Origin: Candidatus Latescibacterota bacterium
GTDB lineage: Bacteria > Krumholzibacteriota > Krumholzibacteriia > Krumholzibacteriales > Krumholzibacteriaceae
Assembly: GCA_019038625.1 (NCBI GenBank)
Contig: JAHOYU010000235.1
Span: forward strand, 1 to 38,576
Direction: 5' to 3'
Length of the DNA stretch: 38,576 bases
Part shown: positions 8,116 to 15,421 of the stretch, one piece after another
Layout: each line of letters opens with the position of its first letter
Position numbering within the stretch: the stretch's first letter is position 1
Notes under the pieces: generated by a model
The model's input: only the letters and a program-made list of their open reading frames with translations
Databases searched by the model: none
Told to the model about the DNA's origin: nothing
Position numbers and translations under genes: made by a program

Positions 8116-9627
8116 ATGGCTAGACTCCTGTTAATAGGTATCGACGGGCTTGACTGGAAAGTCACCCGTTCTCTGCTCGACGACATGCCTGTAATATCGA
8201 AATTACTGGAAAGCGGTTATGGTGGTCCAATGAAATCCATTTTTCCGCCGGACAGTATTCCGTCATGGATCTCAATATTCACGGGACTTGACCCCAGCGA
8301 ACATGGCATTCTTGAGACGATCGACTATTTTAAAAAAGATGCGAAGAGTTTTTCTATAGATACTGAAGCGTTTCAGGGCAAGACTTTCTGGGACAGGGCG
8401 AGCTTATCCGGAAAATCTGTGCTCGTAGTAAATCCCCTGATGGCTTTCCCTTCATGGAAGGTCAACGGGATCATGGCCTCGGGCCCGGTTTTTATTTCTG
8501 GAAAATCCGGTACCTGCCCCCCTCACATCGCGGACGAATTCCCCCTTCCTCCCCTGGGAGGAATAGTAGACTTTCCTGACAAGCATGAATTAACGGAATT
8601 CTACGACAAGACCTGCGACGAAACGATGGAGATCGTCAAGTTCACTTCAGAATTGATGAATAATAATGAATGGGACCTGACCTTCGTCACACTGCTGACG
8701 ATGGACAGGATCTGCCATTTCTTCTGGCGCTATTACGACAGGGATGATCCTACATGGCCAGGTAAAAACGAACATTCCGATGTGATACCGGCCTTTCACA
8801 GGTTCATGGACAAATGTGTCGGGATGTTGATTGACGCGGCAGGTAAAGATACCACGATAATGATAGTCAGTGATCACGGACACGCAATGCGGCCTCCCCT
8901 TCTATTCAACCTTAACCAGTTATTGATGGACAACGGCCTCCTCAAAAGCAGGATAAGCGGCCCCCGGCTCATGAGCCCTCGCTACCATCTGGAGAAGATG
9001 AAAAATATTACTCTTGAGACACTGCATCGTTTCGACCTCGAGGATATTGCTTACAGATTCGCGCATATTTTCCCATGGACACGAAAACTTAAAAAGAAAG
9101 ACTTCATGACCTCCCCTGACATGAATATAGCGACAGCATCGGGATTCGGCGGTACAAATCCCTTCGGCGGAATCGATATTTCCGCTTCCAGGTGCAAGGA
9201 GGAGGGTCTTGATTACGAAGAGACAAGAGATCGGGTCATAAGATTGCTGATCGACCTGAAAGATGAAAATGACACAAAATATTTCATCTGGGTAAGGAGG
9301 CGGGAAGAGATGTTCAAGGGCCCGTTTATTGACAGATACCCCGACATCCTGTACGAGATGAGACCGGAGTTCGGCACCAACTGGTCGGTGCATCTTCCTC
9401 TTGTAACTACGAATCCTAGACACAGGAAAATATCCGGAGGCCACAGGAACGATGCCATTCTGATCGCAGGCCCTCTTAACGGCCTGGAAATAATCGAGGA
9501 GGAAGCAAAATCTATTAATATCTCTGCCTCTGTATCTTCGATCCTGTCTTTTGAGGGTCATGTCAAGAACTCTGGTTTGTCGTCATCCGGGCCTGGAAGT
9601 TCGTTTATCAGAAAAGTGGAGGAATAA
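8116..9627 (+). CDS. Alkaline-phosphatase-superfamily (type I phosphodiesterase/nucleotide pyrophosphatase-like) protein
   Basis: The 503-residue protein starts LLLIGIDGLDW, with metal-ligand Asp at residue 10. It continues with FPPDSIPSWISIFTGLDPSEHGI, where the superfamily nucleophile position (ten residues before the TG glycine) is Ser47. IMIVSDHGHAM supplies the second Asp-His metal pair, and a C-terminal SGGHRNDAILIAGP segment supplies the last His. These enzymes hydrolyse or transfer phosphate mono- or diesters using two zinc-like metals. There is no signal peptide, so it should act in the cytoplasm, perhaps on nucleotide sugars or lipid-linked intermediates. Its ATG abuts the TMPK-like stop with no gap. 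A distant relative is encoded at 20721-21860. Confidence 0.82.
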   Translation: MARLLLIGIDGLDWKVTRSLLDDMPVISKLLESGYGGPMKSIFPPDSIPSWISIFTGLDPSEHGILETIDYFKKDAKSFSIDTEAFQGKTFWDRASLSGKSVLVVNPLMAFPSWKVNGIMASGPVFISGKSGTCPPHIADEFPLPPLGGIVDFPDKHELTEFYDKTCDETMEIVKFTSELMNNNEWDLTFVTLLTMDRICHFFWRYYDRDDPTWPGKNEHSDVIPAFHRFMDKCVGMLIDAAGKDTTIMIVSDHGHAMRPPLLFNLNQLLMDNGLLKSRISGPRLMSPRYHLEKMKNITLETLHRFDLEDIAYRFAHIFPWTRKLKKKDFMTSPDMNIATASGFGGTNPFGGIDISASRCKEEGLDYEETRDRVIRLLIDLKDENDTKYFIWVRRREEMFKGPFIDRYPDILYEMRPEFGTNWSVHLPLVTTNPRHRKISGGHRNDAILIAGPLNGLEIIEEEAKSINISASVSSILSFEGHVKNSGLSSSGPGSSFIRKVEE

Positions 9628-9635
9628 CCACCGGC

Positions 9636-9664
9636 TTGACAGTGTCTGGATGAAGAGTTAAAGT
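9636..9664 (+). promoter_or_regulatory. Sigma-70-like promoter before the RmlC-like gene
   Basis: A perfect TTGACA (9636-9641) is followed after 17 bases by TAAAGT (9659-9664), a four-of-six match to the -10 consensus. Transcription would begin near 9671, leaving about 39 bases before the RmlC-like ATG at 9710. It lies in the 82-base gap after the phosphatase gene, so the two deoxysugar genes may be expressed separately from the genes upstream. Confidence 0.5.
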
Positions 9665-9709
9665 CCCTGATACAGAATGTTGATGATTCCGCTCACAAAG
9701 GAGCCAGAA

Positions 9710-10165
9710 ATGATAGATGGTGTAAAGATCAAAAAGCTGAAGGTGATTCCCGATGAACGAGGCAGACTCATGGAGATGGTCCGTGCCGATGATGAGGATT
9801 TCATAAAGTTCGGGCAGGTCTATATGACTACCTGTTACGAGGGCGTCGTCAAGGGCTGGCATTACCATCATAAACAGTTCGACTATATGACTGTCATCAG
9901 GGGGATGATGAAGATCGTCCTTTATGACAACCGCGCTGGGTCATCTACACATGGAGAGATCAACGAGTTTTTTGCCGGGGAAAATAATCCGGTCAGAGTC
10001 CAGATTCCTCCCGGTGTCTGTCACGGGTTCAAATGTATAAGTCCTGGAGAGGCGATCGTAGTAAATACGGTTTCAGAACCTTACGCATACGATGACCCGG
10101 ACGAACACCGTATCGACCCACACAAGAACGATATCCCATACGACTGGAACAGAAAAGACGGATAG
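9710..10165 (+). CDS. dTDP-4-dehydrorhamnose 3,5-epimerase-family cupin (RmlC-like)
   Basis: This 151-residue cupin resembles RmlC but is shorter than the usual length of about 180. It has DERGRLMEMVR near the N-terminus, KGWHYHHKQFDYM where RmlC carries its catalytic His region, PPGVCHGFKC, and the closing YDDPDEHRIDP segment with the acidic-His pattern of the family. RmlC inverts C3 and C5 of dTDP-4-keto-6-deoxyglucose on the way to dTDP-L-rhamnose; single 3- or 5-epimerases and ketoisomerases share the fold. The ATG at 9710 is chosen because AAAGGAG lies seven bases upstream; an in-frame ATG at 9677 lacks such a site. An RmlD-like gene starts 16 bases after the stop. Confidence 0.85.
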   Translation: MIDGVKIKKLKVIPDERGRLMEMVRADDEDFIKFGQVYMTTCYEGVVKGWHYHHKQFDYMTVIRGMMKIVLYDNRAGSSTHGEINEFFAGENNPVRVQIPPGVCHGFKCISPGEAIVVNTVSEPYAYDDPDEHRIDPHKNDIPYDWNRKDG

Positions 10166-10181
10166 CAGCGGCGGTTCATCG

Positions 10182-11045
10182 ATGAAGAAAGTATATGTCA
10201 CAGGTTCCCGCGGAATGCTCGGCGGGGCACTCGTCCCCATCTTCTCGGAACATTACGAAGTGAGGGGAACAGACTTGCCTGACACCGATATCCGTAGTGC
10301 GGATGATATCCGCGAAGATATCCTGAATTTCGCCCCCGATATCGTTATTCATCTCGCATCTTTGACAGACGTCGATGGATGCGAACTTGACCCGAAGCAG
10401 GCTGACATCTCGAATCGGATCGGCACCGAAAACGTGGCAAAAGCATGTCTGGAATGCGATGCTGTTATGGGCTATGTCAGTACAGGGATGATTTATAACG
10501 GCTTGAAGCCTCACCCCTATATCGAGTACGACAGTCCGGCCCCCATTTCGGTCTACGGCAGGACCAAATTCGAAGGTGAACTGGCGATCCGTTCCCTCCT
10601 TAAAAGATATTACATCTTCAACACGTGCTGGATTTTCGGTGGAGGTGTCTCGGATAAGAAATTTGTCGCCCGAATCATCGATATGGCCCGCAATAATCGT
10701 TCGATCAGGATCGTGGACGATAAATTCGGATCACCGACCTACACGGTCGACCTTGCTTCCCGCATCATGAGACTCATCAGTGATCAAGTACCTTTTGGAC
10801 GTTATCACTGTGTCAATTCGGGCTATGCGAACAGGTATGAAGAGGCAAGGGAGATAATTAAGGCCGCCGGTATCACAGGTTGTAAAGTACTTCCTGTCCC
10901 ATCCAGCGAGTTCCCTCTTCCGGCAGCACGACCAAGGATGGAAGGTATGTCAAACTACGCGATGAGTCTACTCGGAATGGAAAGGATGCGTGACTGGCGT
11001 ACAGCTCTCAACGAATACGTCACGACTGAACTGTTATCCGGGTGA
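10182..11045 (+). CDS. rmlD: dTDP-4-dehydrorhamnose reductase-like SDR (RmlD-like)
   Basis: The protein is a 287-residue extended short-chain dehydrogenase. It begins KKVYVTGSRGMLGGALVP, a GxxGxxG NAD(P) loop, and has IVIHLASLTDVDGCE, the usual RmlD helix, plus the catalytic Y-x3-K in SVYGRTKFEGE. FNTCWIFGGG and the GSPTYTVDLA motif are diagnostic of RmlD. The expected reaction reduces dTDP-4-keto-L-rhamnose to dTDP-L-rhamnose. The ATG at 10182 fits the family N-terminus although its ribosome site is weak; the frame stays open upstream to 10092, overlapping the previous gene. RmlC-like and RmlA-like genes flank it, but no RmlB dehydratase is present in the window. Confidence 0.88.
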   Translation: MKKVYVTGSRGMLGGALVPIFSEHYEVRGTDLPDTDIRSADDIREDILNFAPDIVIHLASLTDVDGCELDPKQADISNRIGTENVAKACLECDAVMGYVSTGMIYNGLKPHPYIEYDSPAPISVYGRTKFEGELAIRSLLKRYYIFNTCWIFGGGVSDKKFVARIIDMARNNRSIRIVDDKFGSPTYTVDLASRIMRLISDQVPFGRYHCVNSGYANRYEEAREIIKAAGITGCKVLPVPSSEFPLPAARPRMEGMSNYAMSLLGMERMRDWRTALNEYVTTELLSG

Positions 11046-11062
11046 TGACAGATTCCCTTTTC

Positions 11063-11791
11063 TCAGATATTATTAGCACCTGTCTCAGCAACCAGATTAC
11101 CAGCCTTTAGAAGAGATACGAATGTTCCTGCGTCTGTCCACCACCCGTCGAGGGTGTTCCACGCAAGCTCTCCCTTGTCTATATACGCATTATTGACGTC
11201 GGTTATTTCGAGTTCACCACGTCCCGAAGGCTTCAGGGTCTTTATGATATCGAATACCGTGTTGTCGTACAAATAGATCCCTGTCACAGCGTAACTCGAC
11301 CCGGGATTCGCGGGTTTCTCCTCTATCTTGACAACTCTTTCCCCATCCAGCACAGGTACACCGAACCTCTCCGGGTCGGGAACTTCCTTCAGGAGTATTC
11401 TGGCTCCCGAATCCTGTTTTCTGAACGCGTCAACTGCTGCTACTATATTTTTCTCGATGATATTGTCACCGAGTACGACACAGATACTATCGTCACCGGC
11501 AAAGTACTCAGCCAGCTTCAATGCCTCGGCGATACCACCCTCACCTTCCTGATATGTATAGTTGATGTGCTTCAGCCCGAACTCGCTTCCATTGCCCAGA
11601 AGCTTGAGAAAGTCACCAGCATTATTCCCTCCGGTGACGATCAGGATGTCGCGTATATCGGCATTGATCAGTGTCTGTATTGGATAGTAGATCATCGGTT
11701 TGTCATGCACAGGAAGCAGATGTTTATTTGTTATTTTTGTCAGGGGCAGAAGACGAGAGCCGAGTCCTCCAGCTAGTATAATACCTTTCAT
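11063..11791 (-). CDS. rmlA: Sugar-1-phosphate thymidylyltransferase/nucleotidyltransferase (RmlA-like, short form)
   Basis: The 242-residue protein has the pyrophosphorylase loop IILAGGLGSRLLPLTKITNK and LLPVHDKPMIYYPI, then CVVLGDNII with a metal-binding Asp, EVPDPERFGVPVLDG, KIEEKPANP and ELEITDVNNAYI. These are RmlA signatures. It joins a sugar 1-phosphate to dTTP or UTP. It is shorter than typical RmlA (about 290) and lacks the usual C-terminal helical extension. The ATG at 11791 is supported by AAAGGAG nine bases upstream; the frame stays open further upstream without a better start. It is convergent with the RmlD-like gene, 17 bases apart, and has its own strong promoter. Confidence 0.88.
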   Translation of the reverse strand: MKGIILAGGLGSRLLPLTKITNKHLLPVHDKPMIYYPIQTLINADIRDILIVTGGNNAGDFLKLLGNGSEFGLKHINYTYQEGEGGIAEALKLAEYFAGDDSICVVLGDNIIEKNIVAAVDAFRKQDSGARILLKEVPDPERFGVPVLDGERVVKIEEKPANPGSSYAVTGIYLYDNTVFDIIKTLKPSGRGELEITDVNNAYIDKGELAWNTLDGWWTDAGTFVSLLKAGNLVAETGANNI

Positions 11792-11818
11792 TCTCGAAAA
11801 CTCCTTTGTTCGAACGTT

Positions 11819-11884
11819 TTGACACCCTGTCATTATAGCTCTATGCCCTTTCTGACTCAAGGGTATATCAACCTGGAATATAAT
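11819..11884 (+). promoter_or_regulatory. Rightward promoter region for the GT4 at 11937
   Basis: A perfect TTGACA (11819-11824) stands 17 bases before TATGCC (11842-11847), a usable but weak -10. A second candidate is the perfect TATAAT at 11879-11884, about 46 bases upstream of the likely leader end but without a good -35. The first -35 lies on top of the start region of the leftward rmlA promoter, so the two directions would compete. An 8-base palindrome GTTCGAAC (11808-11815) lies just to the left. Confidence 0.4.
11832..11860 (-). promoter_or_regulatory. Sigma-70 promoter for the RmlA-like gene
   Basis: On the minus strand TTGAGT (11860-11855) is separated by exactly 17 bases from a perfect TATAAT (11837-11832). 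Transcription should start near 11825, giving a leader of about 34 bases with AAAGGAG before the ATG at 11791. This is among the best promoter matches in the window. Confidence 0.65.
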
Positions 11885-11936
11885 TATTGTTGAACAGCAA
11901 TAAGAAACTGATTAGTATCCTCTGACTGGAGGTAAT

Positions 11937-13091
11937 ATGAAAGTCTGTTTCTTTTCACCTACCGCATACGGATACTTCAACCCCGACAGGGAAAAGTGGG
12001 CCGGCGGTGCCGAGACACAACAATTTTTTATCGCACGCCGTATGATAGAGAACGGGATCAGTGTCTCATTTATAACGGGGGACCACGGCCAACCGGATGT
12101 CGAGATCTACGATGACATCGAAGTAATAAAATCATTCCGTCCATTCACCGGCAACAGGAAACTCAGGTTCATACCTGACATGCTCAAGGTTAAGAGAGCG
12201 ATGGAAATTGCCGACGCTGATGTCTTCAACCAGAGATCGACTTCGTTCTACACAGGACAACTTGCCTGGTTCGCTCACAGGCTTGGCAAAATGTTCTCGT
12301 TTTCTATCGGGATTGATTATAATTGCTACGCTGATTGCCAGGGGCACCTGTCTTTCCCGATGACAGCCCTGTACCGCTACGGAATCCTCTCAGCAGACGC
12401 GATAATTGCCCAGACCGAGAAACAGCGACTACTTCTGAAAAACAACCTCGGTATCGATTCGACACTTATAAGAAACGGTATACCTCTGGGATCCGATGTC
12501 AGCACACCCTCTCCCACCCCTTCATCTGATTATTCCACTTCAGGGCCTATTAGTCGCCGACCGGATTACCTCTGGGTCGGCAGCTTCAGAAGAAGGAAAC
12601 GTCCGGAACTATTCCTCGAACTCGCAAGAAGGATGCCGGAGGCATCATTTACGATCATCGGCGGAGGGGGGGACGACCAGGCCTTTCACGAAGAGATCGT
12701 AAGAGAAATAGCAACACTTGAGAATGTCGTTTATCCGGGATTTATGAAGCCTGGCGATATCGACGCCTTTTATTCAAGAGCGTATGCCTACGTCAATACT
12801 TCGACTCTCGAGGGATTTCCAAACACATATCTCCATTCCTGGAAATATGGCGTGCCGGTTCTTACGATAGAGATAGACCCTGATTCCCTTATCGAGGATA
12901 ACGGCATCGGCTCGTGTACTGGCGATTTTGAAGGACTTGTCTCTTCTGCAAGAAGATTGCTCGACAACCCTGAAGAAAGATCCGAGATGTCGTTAAAAGC
13001 GATCGATTACGTTCGAAAGAATCACGATATCAGTGAGAAAGCGGACCAGTATATAGCTCTATTCAACAACCTGACCCTTCGCTCCGAATAA
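11937..13091 (+). CDS. Glycosyltransferase family 4 with altered EX7E motif
   Basis: This is a 384-residue GT-B enzyme. It begins KVCFFSPTAYGYFNP and has the GGAETQQF acceptor-loop motif; the donor domain starts at DYLWVGSFRRRKRPELFLEL. A serine- and proline-rich linker (STPSPTPSSDYSTSG, about residues 187-201) joins the domains and is unusual for the family. In the usual EX7E motif the first Glu is kept but the second position is His (EGFPNTYLHSWKYGVPVLT), which may alter nucleotide binding. The ATG has a GGAGG site five bases upstream. The last 33 bases overlap the convergent GT4 gene at 13059. It is probably a single-gene unit. Confidence 0.9.
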   Translation: MKVCFFSPTAYGYFNPDREKWAGGAETQQFFIARRMIENGISVSFITGDHGQPDVEIYDDIEVIKSFRPFTGNRKLRFIPDMLKVKRAMEIADADVFNQRSTSFYTGQLAWFAHRLGKMFSFSIGIDYNCYADCQGHLSFPMTALYRYGILSADAIIAQTEKQRLLLKNNLGIDSTLIRNGIPLGSDVSTPSPTPSSDYSTSGPISRRPDYLWVGSFRRRKRPELFLELARRMPEASFTIIGGGGDDQAFHEEIVREIATLENVVYPGFMKPGDIDAFYSRAYAYVNTSTLEGFPNTYLHSWKYGVPVLTIEIDPDSLIEDNGIGSCTGDFEGLVSSARRLLDNPEERSEMSLKAIDYVRKNHDISEKADQYIALFNNLTLRSE

Positions 13092-14270
13092 CTTCGAGAG
13101 CATAATATCGAGTCTTTCAGGATATGTATCTCCTGATATGTGAAGTTCTGCCCATGCTCGTACATTTATCCCTGTATTTACAGCGAGTTCCCGGTCCTCA
13201 AGCAGCCTGCATGTCTTTTCAGCGAATTCTGCGGGAGAGTCAGCCTTTAGATATTCCTTTCCATCAGTAAGTCCCATCCCTGACACACCTGCATCCGTAC
13301 TGACCACAGACACTCCCATCGCCGCCGCTTCCAGCATCCTTATCCTGATTCCACCAGCAAAGCGAAGAGGCAATACCATAGCGGAACATTCTCCGAGTTC
13401 TTTTCTGATGTCCTCCGCATACCCGGCAAAGATCACATGATCATGTCTCTGCTTCAGAATATCTTCCGGAACACCCATTCCCACTACGCGCAATACTGTC
13501 CCTGGCCTTTTCTTCAGTATGATCGGAAAAATATCATCGAGCATATATCTCAGTGCGTCTTCATTGAAATCTGACGAGAAAAGTCCAGGAAACAGAAGAG
13601 TATCTTTCAGCCGTTCGTGAAAGGCTGGACTGAATTCATTCAGATCCATTGATGCAGGAAGTCCGACTATCGACTTCCCGGCAAGATACGGCATCTTTTT
13701 CAATGTATCCGCATCCTTTTCTGTCACAGTAATTATTGCCGGGTACTCCTCGTAGGCTTTTTTTTCTATCGATTCCCTCATCCTGGATTCACGGTTCCCT
13801 GTCCTCTCGGCTCCATTTTCCCGTTTTACCAGATAATCCAGATCGTGAGTGAGCAGAACTACCGGCCTCCCATCCATCAGGCTCGGGAGCCTGAAGAGGT
13901 GCCAGTAGTTAGCAATAACCAGATCGACATCTTCTGCTTCTGCTACCGAGCGTATCAGTTCAAGGAAGACCGCGGGAGCTGCATAACTTACTTCGCGGGG
14001 AATTGAATGGATCATTGAAATAGACATATTCTTCAGTTTGTAGAAGATCCTGTGAAGAAAGGATCTTCTGTGCGGGGCCACCATCGCGGCCAAATTGACA
14101 GATTGTCTCCTGATATCCCCTAGCCTGTCGAGATCGGTCGTTGAGAGAGTCATGGTCGACAATATCACTTCGTGTCTTGAAGAAAGGCCATCGATCAGGT
14201 TCATTATCAGTCTGCCTGTTCCCCTTTCAACAGGATATGGACTGTATGGCAATGCGATCAGAATCTTCAT
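13059..14270 (-). CDS. Glycosyltransferase family 4
   Basis: The 403-residue protein begins KILIALPYSPYPVERGTGRLI, a GT4 start of the type seen in exopolysaccharide transferases. The donor domain opens at TLLFPGLFSSDFNEDALRYML, and the donor loop reads FAGGIRIRMLEAAAMGVSVVSTD, the subfamily form in which the first Glu of EX7E is replaced by Gly. It is the last gene of the long export operon. Its ATG overlaps the stop of the preceding GT4 as ATGA, so the two are probably translated together. Its end overlaps the convergent GT4 gene by 33 bases, so no intergenic terminator is possible there. Donor and acceptor are unknown. Confidence 0.9.
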   Translation of the reverse strand: MKILIALPYSPYPVERGTGRLIMNLIDGLSSRHEVILSTMTLSTTDLDRLGDIRRQSVNLAAMVAPHRRSFLHRIFYKLKNMSISMIHSIPREVSYAAPAVFLELIRSVAEAEDVDLVIANYWHLFRLPSLMDGRPVVLLTHDLDYLVKRENGAERTGNRESRMRESIEKKAYEEYPAIITVTEKDADTLKKMPYLAGKSIVGLPASMDLNEFSPAFHERLKDTLLFPGLFSSDFNEDALRYMLDDIFPIILKKRPGTVLRVVGMGVPEDILKQRHDHVIFAGYAEDIRKELGECSAMVLPLRFAGGIRIRMLEAAAMGVSVVSTDAGVSGMGLTDGKEYLKADSPAEFAEKTCRLLEDRELAVNTGINVRAWAELHISGDTYPERLDIMLSKLFGAKGQVVE

Positions 14271-15403
14271 CTCCCAGCCCCATTTTTCAATAGTTCATCA
14301 TATACTGCGATTGTATCGGCCACGGATCTTTCAATCCTGAAACGGGTTTCAAATTCACACCGCGCGTTCTTCCCCATTTCGGCTAGAAGATCCCTGTTTT
14401 CATTAAGAATATTTACTTTGTCAGCAATTCCCCCGGGGCTGGAATGGTCGACCAGAAACCCTGTCCTGCCGTCTTTGAGCAGCTCCGGTATCCCGAATAT
14501 GTCTGTCGCGATCACTGGAAGTCCCCCTGCAAACGCTTCCATGATGACATATGGAGTAGCCTCTACCAGCGATGATACGACAAGAAGATCGGCGGAAGCG
14601 ATGATCCCTGTAATATCATCCCTGTACCCCGCGAAAAAGACCCTGTCACTCAACCCATATTCTTTGACTCGACCCTCAAGGGCTTCCCTCATCTCACCCT
14701 CACCGACTACGGCAAGGACAATATTTTCTGGAAGAAGCCTCATGGATTCGATGAGAGTATCCTGGCCTTTCCTGCTTTCTATGGACCCGATCGATACGAT
14801 TCTCAGACATTTTTCATCGTGGGTCATTCCAGAAAATATATCGGAAGAAGGTAATGTTTCCGGGTCCGGTATACCGTTATAAACCACCCTTATCCTCGAG
14901 CGTGAAACACCGTGTTTACTGACCAGGTAGCGTTTATTATCAGAACTTACAGTTATCACCCTGTCAATAAAAACACTCCCACAACCTTTAAGGATTCTCC
15001 CTTTTGGAAATGAATCGATCATCGGAAGGTGTTCTGTTGACAGTATAGCTTTTATGCCGGCTGCCCTGGCTACGGGAGCCACAAGGCTATACCGCGAATC
15101 GAAGGGGCCCGGAAGGTTCAGATGAAATATCCCTGGAGATATCTTTTTGAGAATTCTGTACAGAGCCCTGGCGCCTCTCATGGAAAAAATACTTTTCCAC
15201 TCTATCCTGTGATGCTCGATTCCCGCGTCCTCAGTCCATCGCCCCAGTCTTCCATCTCCTCTATCGGCGCAACTGATAAGCGCAGGGATGTAACCTGCAT
15301 CGACCAGATTCGATGCCAGAAGATATAGATACCTTTCGGCTCCGCCCGTGTATGGAGCATCGGAAAAGAATACTACCTTCACTTTTTCAACTGATCCATT
15401 CAT
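14267..15403 (-). CDS. Glycosyltransferase family 4
   Basis: The 378-residue protein is a standard GT4. It begins KVKVVFFSDAPYTGGAERYLYLLA with the GGAE acceptor motif, has VVYNGIPD at the domain junction, IVSIGSIESRKGQDTLIESM opening the donor domain, and a full EX7E motif in EATPYVIMEAFAGGLPVIATD. It would add a sugar to the growing lipid-linked repeat unit on the cytoplasmic face. It lies 18 bases after the large GT-C-like gene, and its TGA overlaps the next ATG. The ATG at 15403 has a GGAG site about ten bases upstream. Confidence 0.93.
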   Translation of the reverse strand: MNGSVEKVKVVFFSDAPYTGGAERYLYLLASNLVDAGYIPALISCADRGDGRLGRWTEDAGIEHHRIEWKSIFSMRGARALYRILKKISPGIFHLNLPGPFDSRYSLVAPVARAAGIKAILSTEHLPMIDSFPKGRILKGCGSVFIDRVITVSSDNKRYLVSKHGVSRSRIRVVYNGIPDPETLPSSDIFSGMTHDEKCLRIVSIGSIESRKGQDTLIESMRLLPENIVLAVVGEGEMREALEGRVKEYGLSDRVFFAGYRDDITGIIASADLLVVSSLVEATPYVIMEAFAGGLPVIATDIFGIPELLKDGRTGFLVDHSSPGGIADKVNILNENRDLLAEMGKNARCEFETRFRIERSVADTIAVYDELLKNGAGR

Positions 15404-15421
15404 ATTCTATTTCTCCAGGAC

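Noticed and set aside
9677-9709. Upstream ATG for the RmlC-like gene
   Set aside because: It lacks a ribosome site and lies just after the predicted transcription start, while the ATG at 9710 has AAAGGAG.
13059-13091. Overlap of convergent GT4 ends as a sign of a frameshift or sequencing error
   Set aside because: Both proteins have complete GT4 domains and normal lengths, so a genuine 33-base tail overlap is simplest.
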